From Chrysophaeum taylorii (taxonomy: Eukaryota > Sar > Pelagophyceae > Pelagomonadales > Pelagomonadaceae), in NCBI GenBank assembly GCA_029834535.1, contig JAQMWT010000590.1, positions 62,001 through 126,000 on the forward strand: 64,000 nucleotides of DNA, read 5' to 3'. Below the pieces are notes generated by a model that was not told the DNA's origin, made no database searches, and was given only the letters and a program-made list of their open reading frames with translations. Both the position numbers and the translations under genes were made by a program. Shown here one piece after another: positions 1 to 12,126 of this stretch (its first letter is position 1; the number at the start of each line of letters is the position of its first letter).

Positions 1-544
1 CTGTACGGCCCCGCACAAGTGTGGGACTACAATCTTTGGGTACTCCAGGGGCGTTGCTCGCGCAGTTTCTCGAGGTCGTCGAGTTTCGCGTTCTCGACCC
101 CGAGTCGATTATCAAAGACGCGCTCCCTCTCGAGTTTTGGGATGCAGAATGGGGTGGCCCGTCTCACGCAGACCATGCAAGTCTGGTGTCCGATGTCCGC
201 TTGTTGCTGAAGAATGACGCACGACCACGGCAACACCACCGTCGTGAGTCGCGGTTTGGTTGGCTTCTACGAACGATGGAAGGTACGAGAATGGGCCCAG
301 CTTAAGTACGCCAAGCCGTGGGAATCTGCTCTCGGGGCCGCGTGTCGCTACCCGCTCTCCTTGCATATCTCGCCGCGCTGTCTTAGGATAGATCTCCTTC
401 TAGGGCGGTCATGGGGGGGTGCCCATGCCGCGCGTGTAACGCCACGGTAGATTTTGCATGGCTGCAGCACCTAGCTCTCGTTTTTGACGCACTTTCGCAC
501 CAAAAGCGCTCACGCCCCCCCTCAAAAAGCCTCCTTAAGAAGTT

Positions 545-800
545 TGATTTAAAAAGCCAAAGTTTGGTCAATACCGTGGGAGTTTGAGGAGTAGGGATCA
601 AAAAGCTGTTGACCAAACTTGCAAGGTTATTAATCAAACTTGAAGGGTTGGTTGATCAAACATAATGCAACTTCGGAGTGACCAAACTTACCTGATCAAA
701 CTTCTGTTGAAAGTGACCAAACTTGTGAATTTTCCCTTAAACATACATCAAAATCGAGCAAACTTGAGAGAAATTGACCAAACTTGTTGACCAAACTTGA
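545..800. repeat. Cluster of degenerate TGACCAAACTT-like motifs
   Basis: About a dozen near-copies of the 11-mer tgaccaaactt (variants tgatcaaactt, gagcaaactt) lie at irregular spacing in an AT-richer stretch. They sit upstream of the broken gypsy element. The spacing is not a fixed period, so this looks more like a cluster of sites or a decayed minisatellite than a clean tandem array. Function unknown. Confidence 0.6.
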
Positions 801-1299
801 CCGACCCCTAATATTATTATCAGCCTTGGGAGTTATTAATTCGGCTCTGGTTTTATAGCGCGAAACTCTGGCCCTTTTTTTGTACTTACGCCTGTAAAGC
901 CACTGATTGGTTGTTAGGTGGATATGACACGTCACGACACGTCGCAGCGACCAATGAGAAGCCGAGTTAGGTGGATATTATTGATTGTCTCATCAGAACC
1001 CTTCGGGGCCTTTTTAAAGCGTCCGTGGCATTATGTGTTCTTCGTGCGATGTACAGGACAAGCATTCCGCTCGAGTAGCTGTATCATCGTTGCAGGTGGT
1101 GTTAAATTCTGGCTCTTGGCGACATTGTTCGATGTCAAGACGAGCTGGACGTTGTTTCGATCTGATGCGGACGACATCGCAGCTGGTTATGATAAACGAA
1201 GTGTTTCTTTCACTGTATCATAGGGGAGTCACAAAAGTCAGGTCGACGACTCTCCCCCGCCGATTTTTGCTCGGAGCGACAACGGGCTGTTCTCGTTTA

Positions 1300-4200
1300 T
1301 AATCTGGTCAGTCGATGCCGTCCCCTGACGAAAAGGTGGACGAAGACGACTCTTATCTTCGTCGATCCGATGAGGATGAGCAGAAATACGCCACTGAGTG
1401 TGAGATTCGCCAGCTCTATGAGAAAGCCCAGTGGCTACGGCTCGTGGTCATGCTTTCGTTTAGTGGCCCTGGAGGCTGCACTTTAGGACTCCAACGTGCG
1501 AACGAAATGTGTGGAAAGTCTTTTCGTGTTGTCTTAGCACTAGATTCTTCCGAAGACGCGAAGTTTCCGAACATTCCCGTCGTTCAGCACACTCTTTGCG
1601 GGCGCTATGGGACCTCGTTCCTTCTGATACCAAACCGTGGACCCTGAGGATGACCGCCGAGTTGCTGACTATGCCGCCAGATTATGATTGGGCTGGCTTG
1701 TCAAAAACCGCTTCGTTCAAACATTTGGCTTTTATCGTCCCTCCGGACTCTCTCGCTATTTCGGCCACCGATCTGTACAACTCTGTGCCCAAGGCTTCCA
1801 ACAGTTCGGCGAGATCTTGCCCAACGCGTTGTGTCCTACGGACCAACCCTCTGATGGCTACACGAAGGTTACTGATACCACCTACCGCCATATGCAAGTT
1901 CCGCTGATTAACACGCGTACCCGTGTCGTCAAGTGGGTGTCAGCTGAAGATTTGCAGGATCCCACCAAGTGGCGACCTCCTGAAGTGCTCTTATTGCCGC
2001 TTAAGACAGATGCGACGGGGACATCACATGCTTCTTTTGGAGCCCACCCCCGACAACCGCAATTGGACATTCCGCCAGATCCTGAGCAGAATCGCGGGCC
2101 GAAAGTGAAGAGCGAGCCAAGCATACGAATAAAAGGCGAGAAGATAAACAAGAGTCATCCAGAAGATAGACTCGAATATGAGGAAAAGTTTGATGTTCCT
2201 TGGAAAGACGCGCCGCGTGATGAGGATGGTGTACGTTAGCCACAGACTGCTGAGCACGTGAATGAAGGATAACGAAGCTATGAAAGTGACGCTTCCGACG
2301 AAAGAAGAAGTCGAGAAGATCGTGAAGGAACTTGGAATACCAGATAATCCGCACTCAGATGGAGATGCGAAGCTTATGCTTAGTCACTGCGTTCGATATG
2401 CATAGGCATTTTTCGGTCCGATCATGAGACCAGTGGACTCGCCGCCAGTATCCTTGCGTTTCAAAGACGCTAATCCTTGGCCGATCAAGATGACGCCTTA
2501 TCGACTGACTCCGGCCAAGCTCGATTGCCTTCGCAAGCAGATTACCGAGTGGTGTCGTGATGGAGTTATCGCCCTGCGAATTCACCTTGGGGATACCCTG
2601 TGCTCGTGTTGCCCAACAAAGGAACTGAAATTGGGACGTCTAACGCTTTTCGTGCCGCTGTGGATTTCCTACGGCTCAATGACCAGCTAATCAATGACTA
2701 TTGGCCGAATACTTGACAGGATGATTCCTCAGCATTTCTCGCGATGCGCCGTTGGAGAACGTGTATTGACATACGACGGGAACATCATTTTCTTTGTCTA
2801 GACCCTGCAGCCCAGGACGCTGTCACGATGATCAGTCCTCTTGGAGCCTATTGTTTTCTGCGCTTACCTTTGGGAGCAAAGACTGCTGGAGCTCTTTTTT
2901 TTTGCAAGCAGATGGCCAGCGACCTGTCGAAGTAGATGTACAAGGACTTGATGCTTACATTGACGATATCATGATGGGAATGATCGTCCATAGTCATTAG
3001 CAACTTCGGTCGAAGGTCTTTGCCGCTTAGCGCAGCGAGGATACAGTGGTCGAACATCGAAGTTCCATCTTCTCAAGGACGATATCGAGTTTTTGGGCCA
3101 TATCTCTACGCCCCTGATGGTCTGAAGTCGAATCCTAATAAGTCGCTGGAAGCATTACAGAATATACCTATCCCAGGAACTCTGCCCAACACTTCGCCGA
3201 AGACTCAGATTCGATCTTTCATCGGCGTGGGCAATTACTGCCGCCGGTATGTGAAGGACTACTCCAAGATAGTGGAGCCGCTGAGACGACGCTTGTGTCT
3301 CGAATGTGTACATTTCAAATGGACGCCCGAGTGTCAGAAGGCTTGGGACACAATTATTGTCGCTCTTGTTGATTCTCGCGGAGTGTACGACCCCGATTAC
3401 AATTTGACGTTCCAGATACGACGTTCTGATGCGTCTAGAGATGGTCTTGGCGCATATCTCTTCCAGATTGTCGAAGTCAAAGACGACAATGGGAAGGTTA
3501 CAAGAGAGGAGCGAGTGATCGAGTACTGGAGTCGTGCTGTACCGAAGGAGATATGACATTATGAGCCCCGCCGTTAGAGCTGTTGGCTGTCATTCTCCCT
3601 CTGGAGCATTTTCGGGCCAATATTGAAGGGACATAGGACTGTTCTCGAGACGGATCATCGTTATCTGACGGTCTTACGTAAAGCTTCTCATTCGTCTGGC
3701 CAGCTCGATCGATGGGCTGTGCGACCCGCGAACTTTGACCCTGGACTTGGTTACAAGCCGGGTTACTCGCCAGGAATGAGCATCTTTGACTGCCTCTCTC
3801 GCAAGCCTATAGACCACGTGATCGAGACTTTGGTGAGCCGCTAAACCACGCTTATTTGGTTTTCCAAGAGTTGCCGAAGCATACTGATGAGAAAGGAGTG
3901 CCATTGCCGGGATGTCGCGTCATGTTGTCATTTATTACAACCGAAATACCTGAGGAGAAAGTCGCGAGAGCACTGTTCAAGCGATTTTGGAACGCTTCTG
4001 GTGGCCGCATATGTCGAACGAAGTCGGGGCCTTTTTCGCCCGATGCTTTGTGTGTCAGAAAGCTCGCACGCCCGAACCGAAGAAGTCTGGTCTGCTTCAG
4101 CAGCCCGTCTATGATGGTGATTGTTCTGTCCTTTGCATGGACCTCTTCGGACCATTGCCTAGTTCAGGTCCCGAGACGTTCATTATCGTCTTCTTCGATC

Positions 4201-5560
4201 CATTTTCTCACTACCTGATTTTAGATGTGCTTCATAATAAGACCGCTGTGGCTATTCTTGAGTCTTTTAACACGCTGGATCTTGTTGAAAGGATATTTGC
4301 CGCAAATGATTCGTACGGATAATGGTCGTGAGTTCGTCAATAAGTTGATGGAAGAATTCTGCCATCTCTTCAACGTGCGATACAAAACTACGATTCCCTA
4401 TCATGCTCAAGCCAATCCTGCCGAACGCGTGAACCTTTTTTTCAAGGCGTTTCTTCGAGCCTATCTTCAAGGTAGGTGTATCGCTGATTGGCCTGCTTTT
4501 GCTCACTACGTTGCCTATTGCTACAATCGCAGGTTCATTCCTGGTACCCAAATTTCGCCGTTAATGCTTCGTCAGAACCGTCAACCCATGCTTCCGACTG
4601 ACTACACTTCGCTGGTTTAGCCGATGCGCCGCTTGCCCAAAACCCGTGCTGACGCCTTAGCTGAAACTCGAAATGCGTCAACATTCTACACGCAAGCTGT
4701 TTCTGAAGCGAAGCGCAAACAGAAGTTAGCCTACGACGCTGATCAAGTCGATGTCGAGTACGAAACAGAATCTCATGTTTTGCTGTACATCCCTCGTCCG
4801 GAGAAAAAACTACGACCTGAGTGGCGTGGACTGTGTGTCATCATCAAGCGGCTTTCTCCCGCTACCTACAAGATCGAGTCTCTTGACTCTCCACCTGAAC
4901 GACGGACTGTGTCTGTTGAGCAAATTACGACTGTTATGGTCCCTCCGATAGTCGATCGCGCTTTCCGAAGGCAAAAGAGACTTTCCGGTACGACTACAAG
5001 CATGGCAGGTTCGTTGTTTTCCGGAACTCAAAAAGTCTAATTGGCGTAAGAAGATTCATGTGGCTGAAGTTTACGAACGCTATGATTTCGAGAACGATCG
5101 TGTTGCTTTGCACAATTATTCCGATCTCGGTCCCCGTGACAAGCCTTCCTACTTTAAGCCGACATCTCGCCTTTTTACCCGCCAGCTCGAATACAAGGAT
5201 ATTGATGGTTGTAGCTGCACGGATAGGTGGAAGCTGACCAGAGATTCCACTCCCTGCGTCACCGACTTCTCTCCTCACGAGATTGATGTGTTGGTCCCCA
5301 AATTCACTTTGCGCGGTGGCAAGGTGCCTGACCACATTATCAATCGCGTGTACGACCGAATCAAGTTCGGAGATGCTCAAGACGCGAAAGCTCGCGCTAA
5401 GCGCAAATGAGCCACTCGCTGAGGGCAGCTCGTAATCAAACTAGGGCCCCAGTAGGGGAGTCCTGTGACAGAAACTCCTACTTCTTAGGGCTTACCCTAA
5501 ATTTTAGGGCTTATCCTACCTTCTTTTCCTTGTCCTTTTATGTGACGGCTACGTCACAAC
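1300..5560 (+). mobile_element. Ty3/gypsy LTR retrotransposon, broken fossil
   Basis: A polyprotein region with the gypsy domain order is recognisable on the plus strand. A gag-like or linker region lies at about 1310-2250, reverse transcriptase at about 2420-3000 (a YIDDI active-site box is visible), RNase H at about 3180-3840, integrase at about 3980-4620, and a C-terminal tail to about 5410. The integrase part shows the CxxC of the zinc-binding end and the IRTDNGREF and NPAERVN blocks of the catalytic core. RT before RNase H before integrase separates it from Ty1/copia. The element is broken in many places (on the order of ten). I found no convincing matching pair of long terminal repeats, so both ends are approximate. 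It appears old. Confidence 0.85.
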
Positions 5561-8500
5561 CTCAAAAGGAGAGCTTCAATCGTGGATCTTAGATGTCTTG
5601 GCGAGCGTATTATTTGTGGTGACGAGCGAGGTACCCCCTGCCTAGCGCGTTTACCTCTGGTTTTAGAGGTGCCGGCGTGTCTAGGTGAGCACCCCTGAGC
5701 CAGTTGTGTCTCGCTTACTGACACGCCTAGCCCTACCGAGCGGCGACATATTGGCATCTTAGGAGCAAGCTGGTGCATAGAGTGAAGGCTCACATCGTGC
5801 AGTTTCATGCGCTGTGTCGTGAGCGGGGTTTCGACTCGGGTGGGTGGAGTTGTAGATCGCGCCGGCGGAACGTGATGATGTCAAAGGAGCGACTTGGGGC
5901 CTTGGCACCGCCTCCCAAGGCCCCGAAGCACCAATCTCCACCGACGAGCCGAAGCGGCTAGAGTATTGCGCCGCGCTCGGTGAACCGCTGCCGTTTTTCA
6001 CCGCGTCCTTGAACCCTCGTTCTACCGTGCGCCTCGCGCCCGCGCTTCTCTTGGTTGGCGCGCGCGATGTTGTGGAATGCTCGGCGCCTTGTCGTGGTCC
6101 GTGTCGTCGAGTTCCGTTTACGCGATCTCAATGCGCCGAGCCCGTCCTCCCTGTCGGCGCTCGCGCGACGCTTGGAAGCTAGGCGCCTCTTGCTGCTGTC
6201 ACAACCCGTCTTCAAACTCCTCGACGCGTCGGCACCCGCTCCACGTTGACGCCGCGGCTGAGAATCGCGGTGCCGAGGTCGCGAAGTGAGCCAAACGTTG
6301 GATGAGGAGGCCTTTTCCCTCGAGGATGTCGGCGTGACAAGTCGCAGCTGTCATATCATTTTGTCGGCACACTGCGCCAAGCAAACAGGACGTGGTCCAT
6401 GGGTCCTCTCTGAGTGGTCGCGAGCGCGATTCGAGTCGAGCGAAGCGGTCAACGACGCTGCGGCAAAAACGCGCGTGAGCTCGAGGCCATAGCCAGGCCT
6501 GCCTCGAGCGCCGCAATTGCCACCACCGCCAACACTACCCTCTTCGGTGAGTGAGGACGCGTCGCACCGAGCAATCAAAGGACCGCGTTGGTGTCGTCGC
6601 CACCAAAAGGTAGACTCCCTCGCGTTTACGCTCGAGTCCAGCGAAGCGCAGGATGACGACGAGATCTTTTCGAGCGCGAGTTTAAGATCCGCATCGCCGA
6701 TCTCGTGCCCGCGACGCCGAGACCACGAACGAACTCTTTTTACTCTTCTTGGTGTGCAAGAACGCACCGCGTCAACAGAGCAGAGCATCGCCGTCCTCGC
6801 CGGGGCGCTCGCATCGAGAACTGTCTTCAATGTAAAGCGACGCGAGCGTCACTGCCGCCGACGCAATTTTCTCGAGGGCGGGGACGTACCTCACCAAGCG
6901 AGCAGGAAGTCGACTTGCCGAGTTCTCGGCCGCGAGCGCCGCGATACGAGTAACGCCTTCGATCAAGCCAAAGTCGTGGCGCGTGCGCTCGAGGACCTGG
7001 CTTCGAGCGCCACTTTGTGTCACGTGCGCCGACGCGAGCGTCAAGGCCGCCGACATTTACGGATCCATGCGTGCAACAAATCTCGGACTTTTTCCTCGCC
7101 TGAGTTGTTGGTCGCTCTCACGACAAGCGGCGCGTTCGAAAATTTGGACAAAAGATGGGGCTAGGTGGAGAAAATAGCGCCTCGCTAGTGCCTCCTCGGG
7201 TCGACGACCTGAGCGGCGCAAGCGTCGCGGCTGCCAACTTGCTTTCTAGTGGGTGTTGAGGTACACATGCCGCCGTCCCGATTCAAGCAGAACATCCGAT
7301 GGTATCTCGGGAAGTCGTCGCCAGCCTGCCCACTAGACGAGCTGGCGAGGAAGGTCTTTCGTCGTCATTTCCCTTGGACATCATCTATGAGGATTCCTGA
7401 AATGTCAGTTCCATCATGATGCGCCAAAAATAGCGGGGTGCAGCGCGCGATACAGTCGTCGCCATAAAGACGAAGGATGGGGTGCTGGCTTACCGAAAGT
7501 CCAAGATGGTCGGCGCGATGGCTGCGATCGCTGTCGGCGAGCTATTGGTCATCGAAGCTAGGGTCGTTCGTTCGCACAAGCAAGAAAGCTACTCATGTAG
7601 ACGCAGAGAATTGTGCCATGAACGCGCGGAAGTCGCGATGGGTCGGAGAATTCGCAAAGTCAACAACACTCCTCGTTGAAGATTGGTGTGGCGCTCGTCG
7701 TGAATTCACCCGAGATTATTGGCTCGTCGCGAGACTAACGTTTCGCATCATTGATGTGGCCATCATCGGGAAACCAAGATAAAGTGTGGTATTGGGGAAA
7801 ATACGCGGGCTTGACAGCAGCGTGCGTTATGTGAACGAGTGCGCCGACCCGTAGGGAGGTCGCCAGCTTGTGCACTGTGGACTGCAAATCGCAGCAGCGG
7901 TGATTAGGCGGCGATGAGTTTGACCTTGAAATAGAGAACCGCGCGTTGTTACGATCCTCGCGCGCGGTACATAGTGTTTTGGAATAAACTCGCTGATGAA
8001 AGCAGCATCGTAGTAGTAGACAAAGCGCGAGAGACAGAGAAAGGAGGGACTTCGCATCAAAGTCAATCATTCCGCATCAAATCGCCAAAGTCTGGTTCCA
8101 GTCCGGAGGCCAGGGACATCTATCCATCGGAGACCGGCAATCCGCAGACCACCACGTAGTATAAGCATGCATGTAATTAATAAACGCGAGACCAGCAGTA
8201 CGACCGGGCCTGCGCTGTTGGTTGGTGCCCGCGCGCGCTCTCTTCGACGACGCCGCAGAGCACCGCGCTTCCGTGATCCCCTCCCACATTATTGAGTGAG
8301 TGCGCAGCCAACTACTGTGTTATAAAAAAAAAAAAATCGCCCCAGCGCCGGCGACACCGGCGGCACTCGGATGTTTCCACACGTACGTCACGCACCTGCT
8401 CTTGGGAGTCGAAATCTCTCGTCCACGCGGCCCTTCTCTCCCCCGCCTCCGCTGCTCTGAGCGGGGAAATGGGGGGGGCTTCGACGATCGCCGCATTCTA

Positions 8501-8731
8501 TTTCAGTAAAGAATAATGCCAAAACTAGTTCGAAAGGCAGCGGCGCACGCGTGCTCTGCGCGGGCCCGTGGACGGTCGAAATGAGAAGACGCCGTCCCCC
8601 CGGGCGGCGGCGGCGGCGGCGGCGGCGCGCGTGGTGCTGGCTGAATCGGCACACGTGGTGGTCTGGTCTGTTTTGTTTTTGTTTAGTTTTGCGCGCACAA
8701 TTTCTTCGAGGTATGTTTTCTTCTTCCGAGA

Positions 8732-8762
<31 letters not shown>

Positions 8763-8790
8763 GCGAAAAGAAGGTGCGCAAACGAATATA
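5560..8790. other. Gene-poor stretch, nothing supported
   Basis: About 3.2 kb between the gypsy remnant and the aureochrome. Open frames on both strands at about 5950-7170 have the Arg/Ser/Ala-rich composition expected of GC-rich non-coding DNA. They lack a recognisable domain, and overlapping frames compete. A weakly periodic Ala/Leu/Ser pattern on the minus strand at 6350-7060 could be a decayed gene. A poly-A run lies near 8322-8335 and a (TGGC)n run near 8729-8762. Confidence 0.6.
8729..8762. repeat. (TGGC)n microsatellite
   Basis: About eight uninterrupted ggct/tggc units lie just downstream of the aureochrome stop, which reads on the minus strand. It is probably in that gene's 3' untranslated or flanking DNA. 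Confidence 0.85.
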
Positions 8791-8804
8791 GGCAGGCATA
8801 GAGT

Positions 8805-9743
8805 TCAGATGTCGAGGAGGGCCATACGCTTGGCGCGTTCCTTGATCTCTTCGATCGGGACTTCGTTGACCTCGCACTGGACGCCAACAAAATTGACGAC
8901 TTTCCCGGTGGCGTCCCTAAGGGCGGCGACGAAGAATTGGTTCCAAAAAGGCGTGCCGTCGGCCTTGTAATTGAGGAGGCAAACGGAGGTGTCGGCGCCG
9001 TCCGCGAGGCCCTTCCGGATAACGTCGACCGCCTTGGGGTCGGTGCCCGGGCCCTGAAGGAAGCGGCAGTTCCTGCCGACGACTTGGGCCATCGCGTACC
9101 CGGTAAGGTTCAAGAAGCCCTGGGACGCGTAGACGATGGGGTTGTCGGCGAGGGAGGGGTCGGAGACGGCAAAATTTTGCTGGGCCGACTGGAGGGCCAT
9201 CATGAGCCTGTAGTCTGGCTCCATCAGCTGCTGAGTCTTGCCGACGGGGCTCGCGCTCGGCTCGGCGCACAGAAGCAGAGACTCTTCGGTCGAACAATCC
9301 TGGAGGATATCGTGTGCTTCGTCGGGGACGCGGTCCCGGATGACCTGTCGCAGTTCCTTGGTCTCGGCGCGCAGCTCGGTGACCTGTTCTAAGAGCGATT
9401 CGAGCAAAAACTTCTTCCTAATTCTCGATCGTTTCGCGTGTTCTCTATTCCTTTCGCGCCGCTCGACTCGTTGCGCATCTGTCAGCAGTTTCGTGTCCAT
9501 CGGTTTCCGCCGCTTCCGCGGTTCCTCCTCCCCCGAAAGCCGCGCCTCGCCTTCCCAATCCCGCTCGCCTTCGCGGGGGGTCTCCTCCTCGAACGTCTCT
9601 CGTAGAAGCTCCCACTCGTCCGTCATGAAGGCATCGTCAAAGATTTCGTCCAGGTCCACTTGCGACACGGCGTCCCCCCGCGGGGCGAACACGGGCGGCG
9701 GGTATACGGCCTGTTCCGACTTGATGATCGTCTCCCCTGCCAT
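8805..9743 (-). CDS. Aureochrome (bZIP-LOV blue-light transcription factor)
   Basis: A 312-residue protein read from the first in-frame ATG; the frame stays open a further 24 codons upstream without an ATG. An acidic N-terminus is followed by a bZIP basic region at about residues 93-115 with the N-x7-R signature (NREHAKRSR, N99 to R107) and a leucine-zipper stretch to about 136. A LOV domain spans about 181-294 with GRNCRFLQG (C226 is the expected flavin-adduct cysteine) and the NYKADGTPFWNQ block. Aureochromes are nuclear blue-light receptors that bind DNA as dimers, so the DNA-binding part lies N-terminal to the sensor, as here. No intron is needed. It lies head-to-tail with the GT8 gene. 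The family assignment is secure; the subtype is not determined. Confidence 0.95.
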   Translation of the reverse strand: MAGETIIKSEQAVYPPPVFAPRGDAVSQVDLDEIFDDAFMTDEWELLRETFEEETPREGERDWEGEARLSGEEEPRKRRKPMDTKLLTDAQRVERRERNREHAKRSRIRKKFLLESLLEQVTELRAETKELRQVIRDRVPDEAHDILQDCSTEESLLLCAEPSASPVGKTQQLMEPDYRLMMALQSAQQNFAVSDPSLADNPIVYASQGFLNLTGYAMAQVVGRNCRFLQGPGTDPKAVDVIRKGLADGADTSVCLLNYKADGTPFWNQFFVAALRDATGKVVNFVGVQCEVNEVPIEEIKERAKRMALLDI

Positions 9744-10030
9744 CACCGATGTGACGTAGCAGTCAGTAGTAGCAGGGCAATCCTTTCTGAGGGGTTGTTG
9801 CACCGTTGCGAGCACGCACGCACACGGACGGGGAGGCTTTCATATTCCTAGTAGGATCAGGAGGTGTGTGGGCCTTACGTGTGGGTGGTGCCTGCCCTGC
9901 CTACAAGGCGGACGGACGTACCCCCGAAGCCTAGCGAGCCGCGGGACGGGCGAAGAGAGGAGGGGCCCTGCCTGCCTGCCCTGGACGACCGACGTTTGAT
10001 CGATATTCATGATGATGATGATGATTATGG

Positions 10031-11551
10031 TCAAGTTGGAGGATCGTAGAGGTCCTGGAGACAGGGGCGGAGGCGGTGGGCCTGGGGAAACCAGAAGAAG
10101 GGGAGTCGACCGTTGCGAAGCCAGGGCTTGGCGCGACCGGTCCAGTGGCGGATGGCCGGGGATTTGGTGCAGGCCTCCGAGGCGATGTGGACGGCGTCGT
10201 CGGCGTCGCCCGTACGGATGGCGCAGTTCCAGACGGCGTCGAGCTTGGCGAAGTTATTGGCGACGGCGAGGTTGATCGGGAGCTGGGAACCCCCGATGAG
10301 GTTGACGTCGATCCACCGCTCGACCTCGGCGGAGAGCGCCTGGGACCGCCACCTGTCAAAGTCAAAAATCATAACGCCCGAATTAAAGACGGCGACCTTT
10401 CGGTCCATGTCGAAAGGAAACCTCCGGCGCCAAACTTTGCCGTAGTCGTCGTGCGATGCCGTCTTGAGCGTCGCCGCCACCGCGGGCCGGACGCCCCTCT
10501 GTTCCTCCTCCTTGAGGAAGTAGGCCGCGGGATCGTCGAGGGCGCGACGCGCGGCTATCGCGAGGATCGCGGGGTCTGCGTTCACGAGCACGTCGCAGTC
10601 CAAGTAGATGACGAGCTTCCCCCGGAGCTCGGCGAAGAGCTCGTCCAAGTAAATCCGCGCGTAATTTGCGGGTGCCTTGACGAGGTTTGGTCGGGTCCTG
10701 TTGACGGCCTCGGCGCCAAACATGCGCGCGAAGGCCGGCGACCGCGCCTCGAGAAAGGCCCGCGTCGCTGACGCCACCTTGTACGCGTATCCCCCGAGCG
10801 AACACGCGAGCGCCGCCTCCAACCGCGCGAGCTCGCTACCCTCGGCATCCGTGACGACGTAGGCGCGCACTCGCGACGGCTCCGACGACGCGTCGAACGC
10901 CGACCGAGCTGCCGCGACGATACCGGCCGCGTCGACCGCGCCCCCGGCGATCGCAACGTTGATCGTGCCCTCGAACGACCGCGGGCCGTGCTTGACGCGC
11001 TGGACAACGGTAGCGTAGCACGCCTCGCGACGCCCGTCGCACGACCACCCGCTCAGAACGGCGTGAGCCGCGCAACACGCCTCGAGCGGACTCAGCCCGC
11101 CCACGCGTTCGACGTCGTACCCGTCGTTGCCGTCTCGCGCCTTGCATGCGGCATCGCACGCCCGTTCCCACCCTAGACCTAGGCACACCTCGAGCTCTGC
11201 GACCTCGATCAGAACCGACGTCGCCCTCGTCTCCGCCGAGCCGCCGCACGGACCTGGACCCGGACCCTCCTCATTCAAAGCCGCCGGACCGACCCGCCCA
11301 ACCCTGTGGATCATGTATTGCAGCTCCGTCACGACCTGCCGATGCTCACTCCTTCGCCGCGACGACTTCTCGTGCGAATGAGGACTCTGCTGCGGCTGCT
11401 TCGACAGGAACTCGAGAAACGTCTTCGAGAACCGCGGCACGGGCAGCCCCCGCACGACCTTGGAATTATTCGCGTGCCCGCGATAATAAACTTGCTCTCC
11501 GGTCGCCACCACGCGGCTCAAAACGACCAACCACCAACGCTTGGACATCAT
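10031..11551 (-). CDS. GT8-family glycosyltransferase, membrane-anchored
   Basis: A 506-residue protein from the first ATG. A hydrophobic segment right after MMSKRWW suggests a signal anchor for Golgi/ER type II topology. A cysteine-rich middle section (several C-x3-C and C-x-W patterns) precedes the catalytic domain. That domain starts near INVAIAGG and carries the DxD nucleotide-sugar/metal motif (YLDCDVLV), the FNSGVMIFD block and the C-terminal HWTGRAKPW block. All three are hallmarks of CAZy family GT8 (glycogenin, LARGE and GAUT relatives). It transfers a sugar from a UDP donor; the acceptor cannot be told. The frame continues upstream without an ATG. The Cys-rich N-terminal part is unusual for GT8 and may be a separate small domain. 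Confidence 0.85.
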   Translation of the reverse strand: MMSKRWWLVVLSRVVATGEQVYYRGHANNSKVVRGLPVPRFSKTFLEFLSKQPQQSPHSHEKSSRRRSEHRQVVTELQYMIHRVGRVGPAALNEEGPGPGPCGGSAETRATSVLIEVAELEVCLGLGWERACDAACKARDGNDGYDVERVGGLSPLEACCAAHAVLSGWSCDGRREACYATVVQRVKHGPRSFEGTINVAIAGGAVDAAGIVAAARSAFDASSEPSRVRAYVVTDAEGSELARLEAALACSLGGYAYKVASATRAFLEARSPAFARMFGAEAVNRTRPNLVKAPANYARIYLDELFAELRGKLVIYLDCDVLVNADPAILAIAARRALDDPAAYFLKEEEQRGVRPAVAATLKTASHDDYGKVWRRRFPFDMDRKVAVFNSGVMIFDFDRWRSQALSAEVERWIDVNLIGGSQLPINLAVANNFAKLDAVWNCAIRTGDADDAVHIASEACTKSPAIRHWTGRAKPWLRNGRLPFFWFPQAHRLRPCLQDLYDPPT

Positions 11552-12126
11552 TAATAATTTTCGACGCTTTGTGAACAACGAAGTCCTAATATCCGTTGGA
11601 CCGTGGCAAGAAACCGCGACCTCCGAGCGCGCACTGGATGCCGCCCGACGCCTGGAACGAACGACGTCATGGAGAGTTCCTCGCCACGGCTGGCGCGACG
11701 GCGACCACAATTGGGTGCATGGGTGACATCCATGGGGTTGTCGTCCGAATGCGGCTCGTTCGCGGCCTGGTGCTCGAAACTAGCTGGCGTGATGATGGGG
11801 TGCGGCACACTTCTAGCACCCGCGGCGCGGCTGGCAGGTTGGCCGCCAATCTGCCAGAACGACGCCCCGGTCGTTGCTCGACAGTCGACCCAGTTGTCGT
11901 ATATAAAAAAAAATCTGCTCGCTCATCCCCCAAAAGTAATTAATATTGAAGAAGAAGAAGAAGAAGAAGAAGAAGGGTGTTGCGGATTTTCGGTACCCGG
12001 GGTAAGATGCCAATTTTTTTTTTGCCGATAAGCCACAGTCATCATCATCGGTTATTATTATATGGATGAGTTGAAACAACAGCCGTAATAGGAAAAGTCT
12101 TAGTTGTAGATATACGGCAGAGTCGT
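11552..12126. other. Divergent intergenic region with (GAA)n tract
   Basis: About 575 bp between the divergently read GT8 and Pmp-like genes, so it probably holds both promoters. It contains a (gaa)n run at about 11948-11975 and poly-T and poly-A tracts. No gene seen. Confidence 0.5.

Noticed and set aside
890-5800. Possible long terminal repeats of the gypsy element
   Set aside because: By eye, sequences upstream (890-1310) and downstream (5430-5800) do not match each other.
5950-7170. Overlapping open frames on both strands, up to 215 codons
   Set aside because: Low-complexity Arg/Ser composition, competing frames and no domain; typical of GC-rich non-coding DNA.
9744-9815. Upstream extension of the aureochrome frame
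   Set aside because: Begins with a GTG and contains no ATG; the ATG at 9743 is used.
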